From Bacteroides_E sp964528875 (GTDB taxonomy: Bacteria > Bacteroidota > Bacteroidia > Bacteroidales > Bacteroidaceae), in NCBI GenBank assembly GCA_964528875.1, contig CAZGUI010000008.1:14708-78707 (forward strand): a stretch of DNA of 64,000 nt, read 5' to 3'. The position numbers were made by a program, and so were the translations under genes. The notes beneath the pieces are model-generated. The model saw only the letters and a list, made by a program, of their open reading frames with translations, had not been told where the DNA came from and did not search any database. Shown here one piece after another: positions 1 to 8,651 of this stretch (position 1 is its first letter; each line of letters opens with the position of its first letter).

Positions 1-1
1 G

Positions 2-841
2 GAAGACGGTTTTGTGTATAACTATCCTTTTCAACTGAGTTTAATTGGGTTACTTGTTATAGGCGGATTGGGGTTTCCTGTGGTAATTAATATTTTGAAA
101 TATATCAAACACCTGTTTAAGGTTCTCTTGGGAAAAATAAAATCGGAAAAAGATCTGTATCATCCTCGGATTTTAACATTGGGGACTAAAATAAATCTCA
201 TAACAGTTGCTGCTCTGATTGTTGTGGGTACTCTTTTTATCTTGATTAATGAGTATAATGATGTTTTATCTGCACATCAAGGGGTAGGGAAATGGGTTAC
301 AGCTTTGTTTACTGCAACTTCCCCTCGTACTGCAGGGTTTAATTCCCTAAATTACAATGAGCTTCATCTCTCTTCTGTTTTAGTGATTATTATGCTGATG
401 TGGATAGGTGCTTCGCCTGCATCAACAGGAGGAGGTATTAAAACCAGTACTTTTGCTGTAGCTATACTTAATATTGTTAATCTAGCTCAAGGGAAAAAAG
501 CGATAGAGCTGGGACGTAGAAAGATAGCCGATATAACCATATCCAGAGCATTTGCTACAATAACACTATCCCTAATTGTTATTAGTCTGGGTATCCTTTC
601 TATTTCGTTTTTTGATACTAATCTCCAGTTACTTGATATCGTTTTTGAATGTGTCTCTGCATATAGTACTGTGGGGTTAAGTCTTGGTATAACTGCGGAT
701 ATTAGTAGTGGCAGTAAGTTGATCGTGATATTACTTATGTTTACAGGTAGAATTACAATGTTGACTGTGGTTATAGCTTTTATCAAGAAAGTGAGAACTA
801 CAAGTTACAGATATCCATCGGAAGAAATATTAATTAATTAA
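2..841 (+). CDS. trkH: TrkH/KtrB-type potassium uptake channel subunit, C-terminal part
   Basis: This gene is cut by the left edge; the reading frame is open from base 2, so about 279 C-terminal residues are visible. It is the membrane pore subunit of a Trk/Ktr potassium uptake system. Two pore-loop signatures can be read: TSPRTAGFNS (about residue 102 of the fragment) and AYSTVGLS (about residue 222), with hydrophobic membrane spans around them. The GTG at base 14 could be mistaken for a start, but the sequence before it continues the frame and such a start would remove the N-terminal half of the pore. trkA follows after 11 bases, so the two form an operon. The family call is firm; TrkH and KtrB are not separable from this fragment. 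Confidence 0.93.
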   Translation, partial: EDGFVYNYPFQLSLIGLLVIGGLGFPVVINILKYIKHLFKVLLGKIKSEKDLYHPRILTLGTKINLITVAALIVVGTLFILINEYNDVLSAHQGVGKWVTALFTATSPRTAGFNSLNYNELHLSSVLVIIMLMWIGASPASTGGGIKTSTFAVAILNIVNLAQGKKAIELGRRKIADITISRAFATITLSLIVISLGILSISFFDTNLQLLDIVFECVSAYSTVGLSLGITADISSGSKLIVILLMFTGRITMLTVVIAFIKKVRTTSYRYPSEEILIN

Positions 842-852
842 ACACTATTGGT

Positions 853-1539
853 ATGAGATATATAATTGTAGGGTTAGGCTCTTTTGGATCTTCTTTAGCT
901 GTCAAGCTAATAGAACTGGGGAATGAGGTGATTGGTGTGGATATGAATATGGATAAGGTAAACCGTATGAAAGATAAGATTACTCATGCTATTTGTCTCA
1001 ATGCTTTGGATGTGGATGCCTTGACTAGTTTACCTTTGGAAAACACAGATGCCGTAATTGTTTGTATTCGGGACGATAAAGGGTCAAACATAATGGCTAC
1101 TGCAACATTTAAAAATCTGAATGTAAAGCGCTTAATTGGTCGGTCGCTCAATCCATTACATGAAAATGTACTTCAAGCTATTGGGGTTAAAGAAATTATG
1201 CGACCCGAAGAGGAATCTGCAGAGCGCTGGGCCAAGAGGCTTGTCTTTAAGAACATAGTAGACTCGTATGAGTTGAATAATAATTATAGCATCGTAGAGG
1301 TGATAGTACCTTCAAAACTTGTAGGGAAAACCATTCTGGAAATTGGCTTTCGAAATATCTTTAACATCCTTATTTTAACAATCATAAAAAATAAAGAAGT
1401 ACATAGTTATATTGGAAAAACAAGAGTCATACCTTATGTTCAGGGTATTCCTTCACCGGAAACCCAATTGGAAGAGGGTGATATTTTGGTGGTTTATGGT
1501 GCGAATAAGGATATAAATTCGTTTGTCCGGTTGAAGTAA
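853..1539 (+). CDS. trkA: TrkA/KtrA-type potassium uptake regulatory subunit
   Basis: This is the cytoplasmic nucleotide-binding RCK subunit that gates the Trk/Ktr channel. The N-terminal half (about residues 1-135) is a Rossmann RCK_N domain with G7-L-G9-S-F-G12 and the acidic residue D30 that normally binds the NAD(H) ribose. The C-terminal half (about 140-228) fits a TrkA_C domain. At 228 residues it is a single-unit KtrA-like protein, not the double-unit E. coli TrkA of about 458. It lies 11 bases after trkH, so both are likely co-transcribed. Confidence 0.93.
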   Translation: MRYIIVGLGSFGSSLAVKLIELGNEVIGVDMNMDKVNRMKDKITHAICLNALDVDALTSLPLENTDAVIVCIRDDKGSNIMATATFKNLNVKRLIGRSLNPLHENVLQAIGVKEIMRPEEESAERWAKRLVFKNIVDSYELNNNYSIVEVIVPSKLVGKTILEIGFRNIFNILILTIIKNKEVHSYIGKTRVIPYVQGIPSPETQLEEGDILVVYGANKDINSFVRLK

Positions 1540-1650
1540 AAAGGAAGAGAATTTCTGTTTATTTACGAAAATATAAAATAGTCGCTGAAATATAAAACTA
1601 CTATAAATTGTCGGTTTATAGCGAGTCTCACTTTTGTAATGTTTGAATAA

Positions 1651-1680
1651 AGGCTCATACTATAAAAATAGTTTGAGCCT
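1651..1680. terminator. Hairpin after trkA
   Basis: AGGCTCA (1651-1657) pairs with TGAGCCT (1674-1680), and an inner ACTAT/ATAGT stem closes on an AAAA loop. It lies between trkA and the convergent rhaM end. The T-rich flanks are modest, so it may act for either strand. Confidence 0.55.
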
Positions 1681-1740
1681 AATAACTTTATAACTTACAT
1701 AATTCAATGCATAGTGTAGATTTATATTTCTTAAACGAAC

Positions 1741-2055
1741 TTATTCCATGTAGAATAGTTCAGTTAAAGGTATGGATATAGGGGAGTTGTCGGAATTGAC
1801 CTCCATAATATCTGCCATATAATCCCACCATTTTTGGACAATTGGGATGTCTCCCATATCTTGAGAGGATTCACCTCCTTTTGTTTTTTGAACAGCAAAT
1901 AAAATATTTGTCTCTCTATCCCAAAAAATAGAATAATCATATACGCCATTTTCCTCTAGAAGTTTTTTCATCTCCGGCCAAATAGCATTGTGTCTTTTTT
2001 CATACTCGTCTTCGCACCCAGGTTTAAGGAACATCTTAAAGGCTTCTCTTTTCAT
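1741..2055 (-). CDS. rhaM: L-rhamnose mutarotase
   Basis: This enzyme interconverts alpha and beta anomers of L-rhamnose in the cytoplasm. The 104-residue length is the usual family length (DUF718, RhaM/RhaU). Tyr18 and His22 fall in KPGCEDEYEKRH at the positions known as active-site residues of E. coli RhaM, and IFWDRETNILFA fits the ferredoxin-like fold. It lies downstream of the GH28 gene on the same strand with 233 bases between, and no other rhamnose catabolic gene is in the window. Its presence beside rhamnosidase and rhamnogalacturonan lyase genes supports rhamnose as a released sugar. Confidence 0.93.
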   Translation of the reverse strand: MKREAFKMFLKPGCEDEYEKRHNAIWPEMKKLLEENGVYDYSIFWDRETNILFAVQKTKGGESSQDMGDIPIVQKWWDYMADIMEVNSDNSPISIPLTELFYME

Positions 2056-2288
2056 TTTTCTATTTATTATTGATTTTATGTTTTTCTAAAAAATCATTAT
2101 TGCTAGGTAAGATATGAAAAATATAATGATTTTTGCTTTAGTCTATGACATCTTGTATAATAATTATTGGGGTTTAACAATTAAACTTGAAAAATGAACA
2201 TTTATGTTGATTATAACTTCGTCTTTTTTATGCTATTCATCGAGTGTCATCTTTAGCCGTTTCTTAAAACCATACAAGTTTTCAATGT

Positions 2289-3674
2289 TTATTTGATGGA
2301 TTTCCCATTAATTGTTGTCTTTTTGTATTTTATATTTTTCGTATTTGTGAGTTTTATTGGAGTTTCTGCTTCTTCTATGTTTACATTTTCAAATGTAATG
2401 TTTTCAATAGGAGATTCCGGGTAAGCTTCCATGACTATTCCACACTTACCTCCATTTTTAATTTTTATGTTTCCGAAATATAAATCTCTAATTGTAGGTA
2501 TATATTCTCCTTTATCTTCATAAAGCATTGTTAAAATTATGGCTTCATTGCTGACCTTGTCTATTTCAACATTGCGTATATATATGTTTTTAGAAATTCC
2601 TCCTCTCATAGAGCTGGTTTTTAGCCGTATGCCCCACATGGGTTTGCTTATTTTACAATTCTCGATAAATACATTTTTTACACCTCCTGATATCTCGCTG
2701 CCAATAGCAATTCCAGCATGCCCATTTACTGTTGTACAATTCTGGATAACAACATTTTCACAAGGAATATTAATTCGTCTTCCATCTCTGTTCCTCCCAG
2801 ATTTCAAAGCAATACAATCGTCTCCTGTTTTAAAGTAACAGTCTTTGATTAATACATTTTTGCATGATTCTGGGTCACAACCATCGGTGTTTGGTCCATC
2901 ACTTTTTACTTTCACTCCTTTTATGGTTAAATTTGTACATAAAACAGGATGAATAACCCACATAGGAGATCGTAGTATTGTAACTCCTTCGATTAATATG
3001 TTTTCGCAGTTGTGTGGTTGTATAAATTGAGGTCTTAAATAGTGTCCTTCTCCAAATTTTCTATTTAATACTGGAATATCTTTTTCAACCATATCAAATA
3101 GGGCAGGTCTGTTGCTTTTATCTGTTTGGTTTGGTGTGTTTTCTTTCCAACCATACACTTTTCTCCCTTTCCATGGCCACCAATTACTACTAGCTGCTTG
3201 CCCGTCAAGAGTTCCTTGTCCTGTTATAGCTATGTTCTTCTCTCCAAATGCAGAGATTAGGCAAGAATAATTCATAACATCAACTCCTTCCCATCGGGTT
3301 AATACAAGAGGTAAATAGTCTCTTGGATCTGTAGAAAAGAGCAATGTTGCATTTTTTTCTAAGTGTAAGTTTACATTGCTTTTTATGTAAATTGGACCAG
3401 TAAAAAACTCTCCTTTTGGTATTACTACTCGTCCACCACCATTTCTATTACAGTCTTCTATCGCTCTTTTAATTGACATTGTACAATCGGTAATGCCATC
3501 TCCTATGGCTCCATAATCTATTATATTAAAATTCTCATTTCTAAACTCAGGAATAGTGATTTGACTTATGATTTTTGTTGATTCAATCCAAGGATCTATA
3601 CTTTGCGATAATGCGAGTATAGAGTTTAATAGACAAGCGATAAGTAAAATTGAAGTTAAATGTTTCTTTTTCAT
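2289..3674 (-). CDS. GH28 polygalacturonase-like glycoside hydrolase
   Basis: This is an exported pectin hydrolase of 461 residues. I chose the ATG at 3674 because it begins a clear signal peptide (MKKKHLTSILLIACLLNS) preceded by AACTAAAG; the frame stays open upstream to 3806 without export features. The right-handed beta-helix family motifs are present: N-T-D264-G, G-D285-D286-C, G-H319-A-G and R350-L-K352, matching the catalytic Asp, Asp-Asp, His and Arg/Lys positions of GH28. Likely substrates are homogalacturonan or rhamnogalacturonan oligomers; exo or endo action cannot be read. It is divergent from the PL22/CE15/PL11/sulfatase/GH106 run and upstream of rhaM. Confidence 0.92.
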   Translation of the reverse strand: MKKKHLTSILLIACLLNSILALSQSIDPWIESTKIISQITIPEFRNENFNIIDYGAIGDGITDCTMSIKRAIEDCNRNGGGRVVIPKGEFFTGPIYIKSNVNLHLEKNATLLFSTDPRDYLPLVLTRWEGVDVMNYSCLISAFGEKNIAITGQGTLDGQAASSNWWPWKGRKVYGWKENTPNQTDKSNRPALFDMVEKDIPVLNRKFGEGHYLRPQFIQPHNCENILIEGVTILRSPMWVIHPVLCTNLTIKGVKVKSDGPNTDGCDPESCKNVLIKDCYFKTGDDCIALKSGRNRDGRRINIPCENVVIQNCTTVNGHAGIAIGSEISGGVKNVFIENCKISKPMWGIRLKTSSMRGGISKNIYIRNVEIDKVSNEAIILTMLYEDKGEYIPTIRDLYFGNIKIKNGGKCGIVMEAYPESPIENITFENVNIEEAETPIKLTNTKNIKYKKTTINGKSIK

Positions 3675-4159
3675 CTTTAGTTTTTTATACTGTTTATTTT
3701 GTTCATAATTTTTGAGTGCTAGATCAATGTATACTGATATGAAAAGGGGAAATTCATAAATAATTGTATAGAAATATCTTATCATAACTAATTTACTTAT
3801 TTGCAAACATATCTCTTAAAGTTGTATTCGCAGTGTACACATGTTTATTATGAGTAGACGCATGTTTTATTTTAATTAAAAGTAAGAATTAACCTTAATG
3901 TGATAGTTCTAAACAAATTAATGTATTGAGAATAGCTTTCTTTGTAAATTCTTGCTTTTCACTATTATAATAATCTAAGGATATTTTTAGAAATCTCCGG
4001 CTGTCATATAGTGTAAAATATAATTATAATTGTGATATATTTTCCGTATTTTATTTAATTTTATATCTATTTGTTAACCTTACTGTTCCTTTTTTTATTA
4101 TTTTGCATAAGTCTCATTTGTTGGATTGAATTCTAATAAAAATATAAAATAATCAAGCT
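3675..4159. promoter_or_regulatory. Divergent intergenic region of the pectin cluster
   Basis: This 485-base AT-rich space separates the minus-strand GH28 gene from the plus-strand lyase/esterase run, so it must hold both promoters. I find no perfect TTTG/TAnnTTTG pair; a near match TATTTTG lies just after base 4095. A direct repeat CATGTTTATT (3840-3849) and CATGTTTTATT (3861-3871) has a 21-base period, close to two helical turns, and could be an activator site. No regulator gene is nearby. Confidence 0.4.
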
Positions 4160-5488
4160 ATGAAAAAAGTTTTTCTATCCTTATTGTTGATGTGGATTAC
4201 TAGAGTTGTTTTTGCTCAATTTGGTAATTGTACCCCTTCTGAAATGCAGACTTATATAGATAAAGAAACCGGATATCGTATAATAATGCTAACTGATACT
4301 CTTAAAAATGATCGGTTTCTTTACCAAACAGATCCAATGTGGACTTCAGATGGTGAGTATTTATTGTTCAGATCTTCTAGTCGTGGAGGAGATAAAATTG
4401 AACAAACTCTATCTGATGGCACAAAACGCAGTTGGATTCCAACACAAATCTATTTTATAGAAATGGCAACAGGAAAAATAATTCAAGCTACTGAGGGAGC
4501 AAATTTAGGCAATGTGTTTTTAGCCAACAGAAGTAACCGAATGTTTTTAAGTCGTAAAGAAAAAGGAGATTGGAACATGTATGTTATAGATTTAAATAAG
4601 TTCTTTACTGATGTTCGTGAAGGGAAAGTAAGTACTCCAGACAATTATGAGTTTTTTATTGGTGCTTTTCCAGAGACCATGGGACGCCCTGGGAGTTATG
4701 CGGTAGATTGCAATGATGATTTTGCATATATAACAGTTAGTAGAGAAGGAACAAAAGCAGAAAAAAAACGTATGCTTAAAAATGCGTTTAAACCGAAAAA
4801 TAACCAACCGATAAAAGTTCAACCTGCTCTTTCAGGTATTCGTAAAATGAATCTTAATACAGGTGAGGTAACCAAAGTAATTGATGCGGAGTTTAGGATA
4901 GGACATATTCAAGCAAGTCGTTTTACTCCAGGAGAAATTGTTTTTTGTGATGAAACAGGAGGAGATGCCCATCAACGAATGTGGTTTTGTACTTCTGATG
5001 GATCTGTATTTAAACCTTTATATAGAGAAACACCCTTAGATTGGGTTACTCATGAAACGTTTGCTTCTAAAGACTATGTTTATTTTAATATTTTAGGTTT
5101 TCAAGAGAGATTGAGAAAGCAGGTTAATGGTATCGCTCGAATCAATATTCGTACTGATGATGTGGAGATGATTGGGCAGGTTGAATTAGATAAAGATAGA
5201 AAAGCAATTGAAGGACAACTTATTGGTCGGGGCTTTTGGCATTGTAATGCGAGTCGTGATGATTATTGGGTAACTGGAGATACTTTTGCTGGAAGTGTTT
5301 GGCTAATAAATGTACAAACAGGTAAACGTCATTGGATAGTATCTGATACAAAAATGAGACCAGATCATGCACATCCGAGTTTTAGCCCTGATGGAACAAA
5401 GTTACTTTTTCAATCAGGCCATTTTACCAATGGAAAGCGCTTAAATTTAATGATGGTAGATATTTCTTCTTTAAAACCAGTAGAATGA
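4160..5488 (+). CDS. PL22-like oligogalacturonide lyase, secreted
   Basis: This is a beta-propeller protein of 442 residues with a signal peptide (1-19, ending VVFA). It resembles oligogalacturonate lyases of family PL22, which split unsaturated or saturated digalacturonate with a Mn-type metal. Repeated propeller strands such as SDGEYLLFRSS (63-73) and SPDGTKLLFQS (409-419) are visible. H403-A-H405 fits the paired metal ligands, H298 a third, and H249 the possible base. By hand alignment, the place of the usual Gln ligand three residues before the first His is Arg400, so the metal site may differ. The next gene starts inside its stop codon (ATGA), so the two are translationally coupled. Family confidence is good; exact activity is inferred. 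Confidence 0.78.
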   Translation: MKKVFLSLLLMWITRVVFAQFGNCTPSEMQTYIDKETGYRIIMLTDTLKNDRFLYQTDPMWTSDGEYLLFRSSSRGGDKIEQTLSDGTKRSWIPTQIYFIEMATGKIIQATEGANLGNVFLANRSNRMFLSRKEKGDWNMYVIDLNKFFTDVREGKVSTPDNYEFFIGAFPETMGRPGSYAVDCNDDFAYITVSREGTKAEKKRMLKNAFKPKNNQPIKVQPALSGIRKMNLNTGEVTKVIDAEFRIGHIQASRFTPGEIVFCDETGGDAHQRMWFCTSDGSVFKPLYRETPLDWVTHETFASKDYVYFNILGFQERLRKQVNGIARINIRTDDVEMIGQVELDKDRKAIEGQLIGRGFWHCNASRDDYWVTGDTFAGSVWLINVQTGKRHWIVSDTKMRPDHAHPSFSPDGTKLLFQSGHFTNGKRLNLMMVDISSLKPVE

Positions 5489-6762
5489 GAACTTTATTAT
5501 TATTCTTTCTATTCATATGGGGTTTTTCCGTGTGCGCACAAAACGCTCATTATGAAAAAAAAGATTATGCTAAGCTTGCAAATTATGATGAAAAGTATGT
5601 TCCTGAATATACATTACCTAATGTACTATTATGTCAGGATGGGGAGATTATTACTACTGTAAAACAGTGGGAAACCAAAAGAAGACCAGAGATTCTTGAT
5701 CTATTTACAACTTATATGTTTGGAAAAGCTCCTGAATTTAAAGGTAAACTATCATATAAAATTAAAAGACTAAATCCTGAAGCACTTGGGGGAAAGGTTA
5801 CTCGTAAAGAGGTCTCTATTTTTTTAACCTCTAATCCTGATGGTCCACGAATTGATTTACAAGTATATCTTCCCAATAAAAGAAGTGGAGCTATTCCTGT
5901 TTTTTTGGGTTTAAGTTTTCTTCCTAATTATACGATCTATAATGATCCTGAACTTATAGTTCCGGAGAAAGATATAAGTCAAGGAAAAAGATACTCTTTG
6001 GGGTCAATGGCTGAATCTTGGCAGTTGGATAATATCTTAAGCCATGGGTATGGCTTGGCTACTTTTTGTTATACGGATGTCTGTCCTGATAGTGATAATG
6101 ATTTTCAGGAGGGTTTACATTCTTGTTTTTATGAAAAAGGACAGAACTATCCTAACCCTGATCAATGGGGGGCTATAGCTGCATGGGCATGGGGGTTGAG
6201 TCGTGCAATGGATTATTTGATAGAGGATCAAAATGTGGATAGTAGTCGAGTTGCTGTAATTGGTCACTCACGTTTGGCTAAAGCTGCTGTTTGGGCTGCT
6301 GCTATAGATCCTCGTTTTGCTTTAGTTTTATCGGGAAACTCTGGTTGTTGTGGCGTTGCTCTTTCTAAACGTTGTTATGGAGAAACTATTGAGGCTATTA
6401 ATGTTCGCTTCCCTCATTGGTTTTGTGGAAATTTCAAGCAATTTAATAGACGCGAAAAATATTTACCTTTTGATCAGCATGAGTTAGTAGCATTAATAGC
6501 TCCACGACCAATTTATATAGCTAGTGCAGAAGAAGATTATTGGTCTGATCAGAAAGGAGAGTTTTTGGGGGGTAAAGGTGCTGAACCGGTTTATGCTCTT
6601 TATGGACTTAAAGGAATAGATACAAATGTTATGCCTTTAGTAGATGTCCCTTTTAGAGATGGATTTATCGGTTATCATAATCGTAAAGGAGCTCACGCAA
6701 TTCTTCCGTATGATTGGGAGCAGTTTCTCTATTTTGCAGATAGATTTTTCAAGAGAAAATAA
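5485..6762 (+). CDS. CE15-like carbohydrate esterase (glucuronoyl or pectin methyl esterase)
   Basis: This is a secreted alpha/beta hydrolase of 425 residues with a signal peptide (1-18). The nucleophile elbow G260-H-S262-R-L-A-K matches the GxSR(L)GK signature of CE15, and H404 in RKGAHAI fits the catalytic His. HELVALIAPRP (332-342) and the E349-E350-D stretch are also typical. Classic CE15 enzymes split glucuronoyl esters between xylan and lignin, but related Bacteroides proteins act on methyl esters of pectin. Beside PL11, GH28 and PL22-like genes, removal of a methyl or other ester from uronic acids is the more likely role. It overlaps the preceding gene by 4 bases. Confidence 0.8.
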   Translation: MRTLLLFFLFIWGFSVCAQNAHYEKKDYAKLANYDEKYVPEYTLPNVLLCQDGEIITTVKQWETKRRPEILDLFTTYMFGKAPEFKGKLSYKIKRLNPEALGGKVTRKEVSIFLTSNPDGPRIDLQVYLPNKRSGAIPVFLGLSFLPNYTIYNDPELIVPEKDISQGKRYSLGSMAESWQLDNILSHGYGLATFCYTDVCPDSDNDFQEGLHSCFYEKGQNYPNPDQWGAIAAWAWGLSRAMDYLIEDQNVDSSRVAVIGHSRLAKAAVWAAAIDPRFALVLSGNSGCCGVALSKRCYGETIEAINVRFPHWFCGNFKQFNRREKYLPFDQHELVALIAPRPIYIASAEEDYWSDQKGEFLGGKGAEPVYALYGLKGIDTNVMPLVDVPFRDGFIGYHNRKGAHAILPYDWEQFLYFADRFFKRK

Positions 6763-6778
6763 TTTATATGAATCATTT

Positions 6779-8629
6779 ATGGAAAAAAAAGTAATTGTAT
6801 TGGGGTTTTATTCTCTGTTTTTATTTCTAGTGTGTGAACAAAAGATCATGGCTCAAGATGTTAAAGAACGAACTTATTATTATGAAATTCTAGAGCCTAG
6901 TCATAAAGTGAAGCCTGAAGTTGTTGGGTTTGCAACAGAAAGGGTGAAGGAACACTTGAGTAGAGGGCTTATTGCGACCCCCTCTATTGATGGAAAAGCA
7001 ATATATCTCAGTTGGCGGTTGTTAGATGGAGATTGTTCAAATTGTTCATTTCATGTATATCGCTCTGTTAATGGAGAAAAAAGGAGACTCACTGAAAAAC
7101 CAATTACAAAAACATGTGATTTTATAGATAATTCTCCTGTTGATGGAAAGGTTGAATATTGGATCGTTGCTTTAGATGAAAAGAATAACGAGGTGAATAA
7201 ATCAACAGAGCTTGAAGTTGAGTTCTCTTTATTGAAAAACTATAGTACAATAAAGTTAAAGAGTGATGTTAAACCAGGAAAAGTAGCGGTAGCAGATTTG
7301 AATGGAGATGGTGTATATGATTATATCATACGTACTCCAGATCAAAATGTTGATCCAGGAATGTCTGGTAATTTGAGAGGGGACACTTATCAAATAGAAG
7401 CTTATTTGAATGATGGTACCTTTTTGTGGTCAAAAGATTTGGGGCAAGGTATTGAACCTGGAGTATGGTATTCCCCTTTTATAGCTTACGATTTTAATGG
7501 AGATGGTAAAGCGGAAATAGCATTGAAGACAGCACCTGAATCTGTAAAAAGAAATGTTTCAGGGCGTGTAGACTCAGGCGAAGAGTTTATATCAGTCTTA
7601 GATGGGATGACAGGTAAAGAAATAGCACATGCCGATTGGCCTGAACGTAATGATCGTTATGGAAATCTAAATAGGCAAAACCGAAATCAAATTGGTCTAG
7701 CCTATTTAGATGGTAAAACTCCTTATATATTAGCTTGTCGGGGAACATATAAGTTAATGGTTGTTGATGCATGGCAATTGAATGGAAATGAATTGGAGCG
7801 CGCATGGCGATGGGATGGAGATGAGGAAAATCCAATAGTTAGAAGTATGGGCTCTCATAGTATGGTATGTGGAGATGTTGATGGCGATGGTAAGGATGAG
7901 ATTCTTTTAGGATCATGTATGCTCAATAATAATGGGACCTTACGTTGGTCCACAGGTTTAGGCCATCCTGATAAAATTTACTTAACTGATATTGATCCTC
8001 TAAGGCCAGGAATGGAAGTTTTTTTGTGTTTAGAGCCTTGGCATGATAATGGCCGTGGTGTTTGCATGGTAGATGCTAAAACAGGAAAATCTATTTGGAA
8101 TATTGGGCATAAGACATATCATGTTGGTGATGGTATGGTTGCGGATTTTGATCCTTTACATAAAGGTCTTGAGTGTTTTGCTTCTGAAGATCGTAAAGGA
8201 GGGAGTACAGATAAGTACCTTATGTCTGCTGATGGACAGTTTATAGGTAAAAATGAGGATGTTCCCTCTTGTCGTAATTGGGCTTGGTGGGATGCTGATT
8301 TGTTACGTGAAACATTTATAGGAGACGACAATAGATGGGGTGCAAGTTCTTCTTCAGGTAATCGTTCATTGAGTATTGTAAAATGGAAAGGAGAAACTTT
8401 AACAGAAGGTATAGAAGGTGATATTCTACTGATTGCGGATATAATAGGAGATTGGAGAGAAGAAGTAGTGACAGCTTTAAATGGAGAGCTACGTATTTAC
8501 ACTACAAATATCCCTGCAAAGGATCGTAGAGTAACTTTAATGCAAGATGGGGTATATAGGAACTATGTTACTCATCGCTCAATGGGGTATCCTCAATCTC
8601 CTGTTCCTTCATTTTATTTAGGAGAATAG
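6779..8629 (+). CDS. PL11 rhamnogalacturonan lyase
   Basis: This is a secreted lyase of 616 residues that cuts rhamnogalacturonan I between rhamnose and galacturonate by beta-elimination. I start it at the ATG at 6779 because it gives a signal peptide ending IMAQ; the frame runs further upstream inside the esterase gene. An N-terminal beta-sheet domain (about 45-140) contains ATPSIDGKAIYLSWRLL. It is followed by an eight-bladed-type propeller with Asp-rich calcium loops at about residues 170 (ADLNGDG), 238 (YDFNGDG) and 364 (GDVDGDG). The order and length match family PL11. It follows the esterase by 16 bases in the same transcript. Confidence 0.93.
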   Translation: MEKKVIVLGFYSLFLFLVCEQKIMAQDVKERTYYYEILEPSHKVKPEVVGFATERVKEHLSRGLIATPSIDGKAIYLSWRLLDGDCSNCSFHVYRSVNGEKRRLTEKPITKTCDFIDNSPVDGKVEYWIVALDEKNNEVNKSTELEVEFSLLKNYSTIKLKSDVKPGKVAVADLNGDGVYDYIIRTPDQNVDPGMSGNLRGDTYQIEAYLNDGTFLWSKDLGQGIEPGVWYSPFIAYDFNGDGKAEIALKTAPESVKRNVSGRVDSGEEFISVLDGMTGKEIAHADWPERNDRYGNLNRQNRNQIGLAYLDGKTPYILACRGTYKLMVVDAWQLNGNELERAWRWDGDEENPIVRSMGSHSMVCGDVDGDGKDEILLGSCMLNNNGTLRWSTGLGHPDKIYLTDIDPLRPGMEVFLCLEPWHDNGRGVCMVDAKTGKSIWNIGHKTYHVGDGMVADFDPLHKGLECFASEDRKGGSTDKYLMSADGQFIGKNEDVPSCRNWAWWDADLLRETFIGDDNRWGASSSSGNRSLSIVKWKGETLTEGIEGDILLIADIIGDWREEVVTALNGELRIYTTNIPAKDRRVTLMQDGVYRNYVTHRSMGYPQSPVPSFYLGE

Positions 8630-8651
8630 AAACAAATATAAAACTATATGA

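Noticed and set aside
3675..3806. N-terminal extension of the GH28 gene
   Set aside because: The extra 44 residues precede an obvious signal peptide and contain no export or fold feature.
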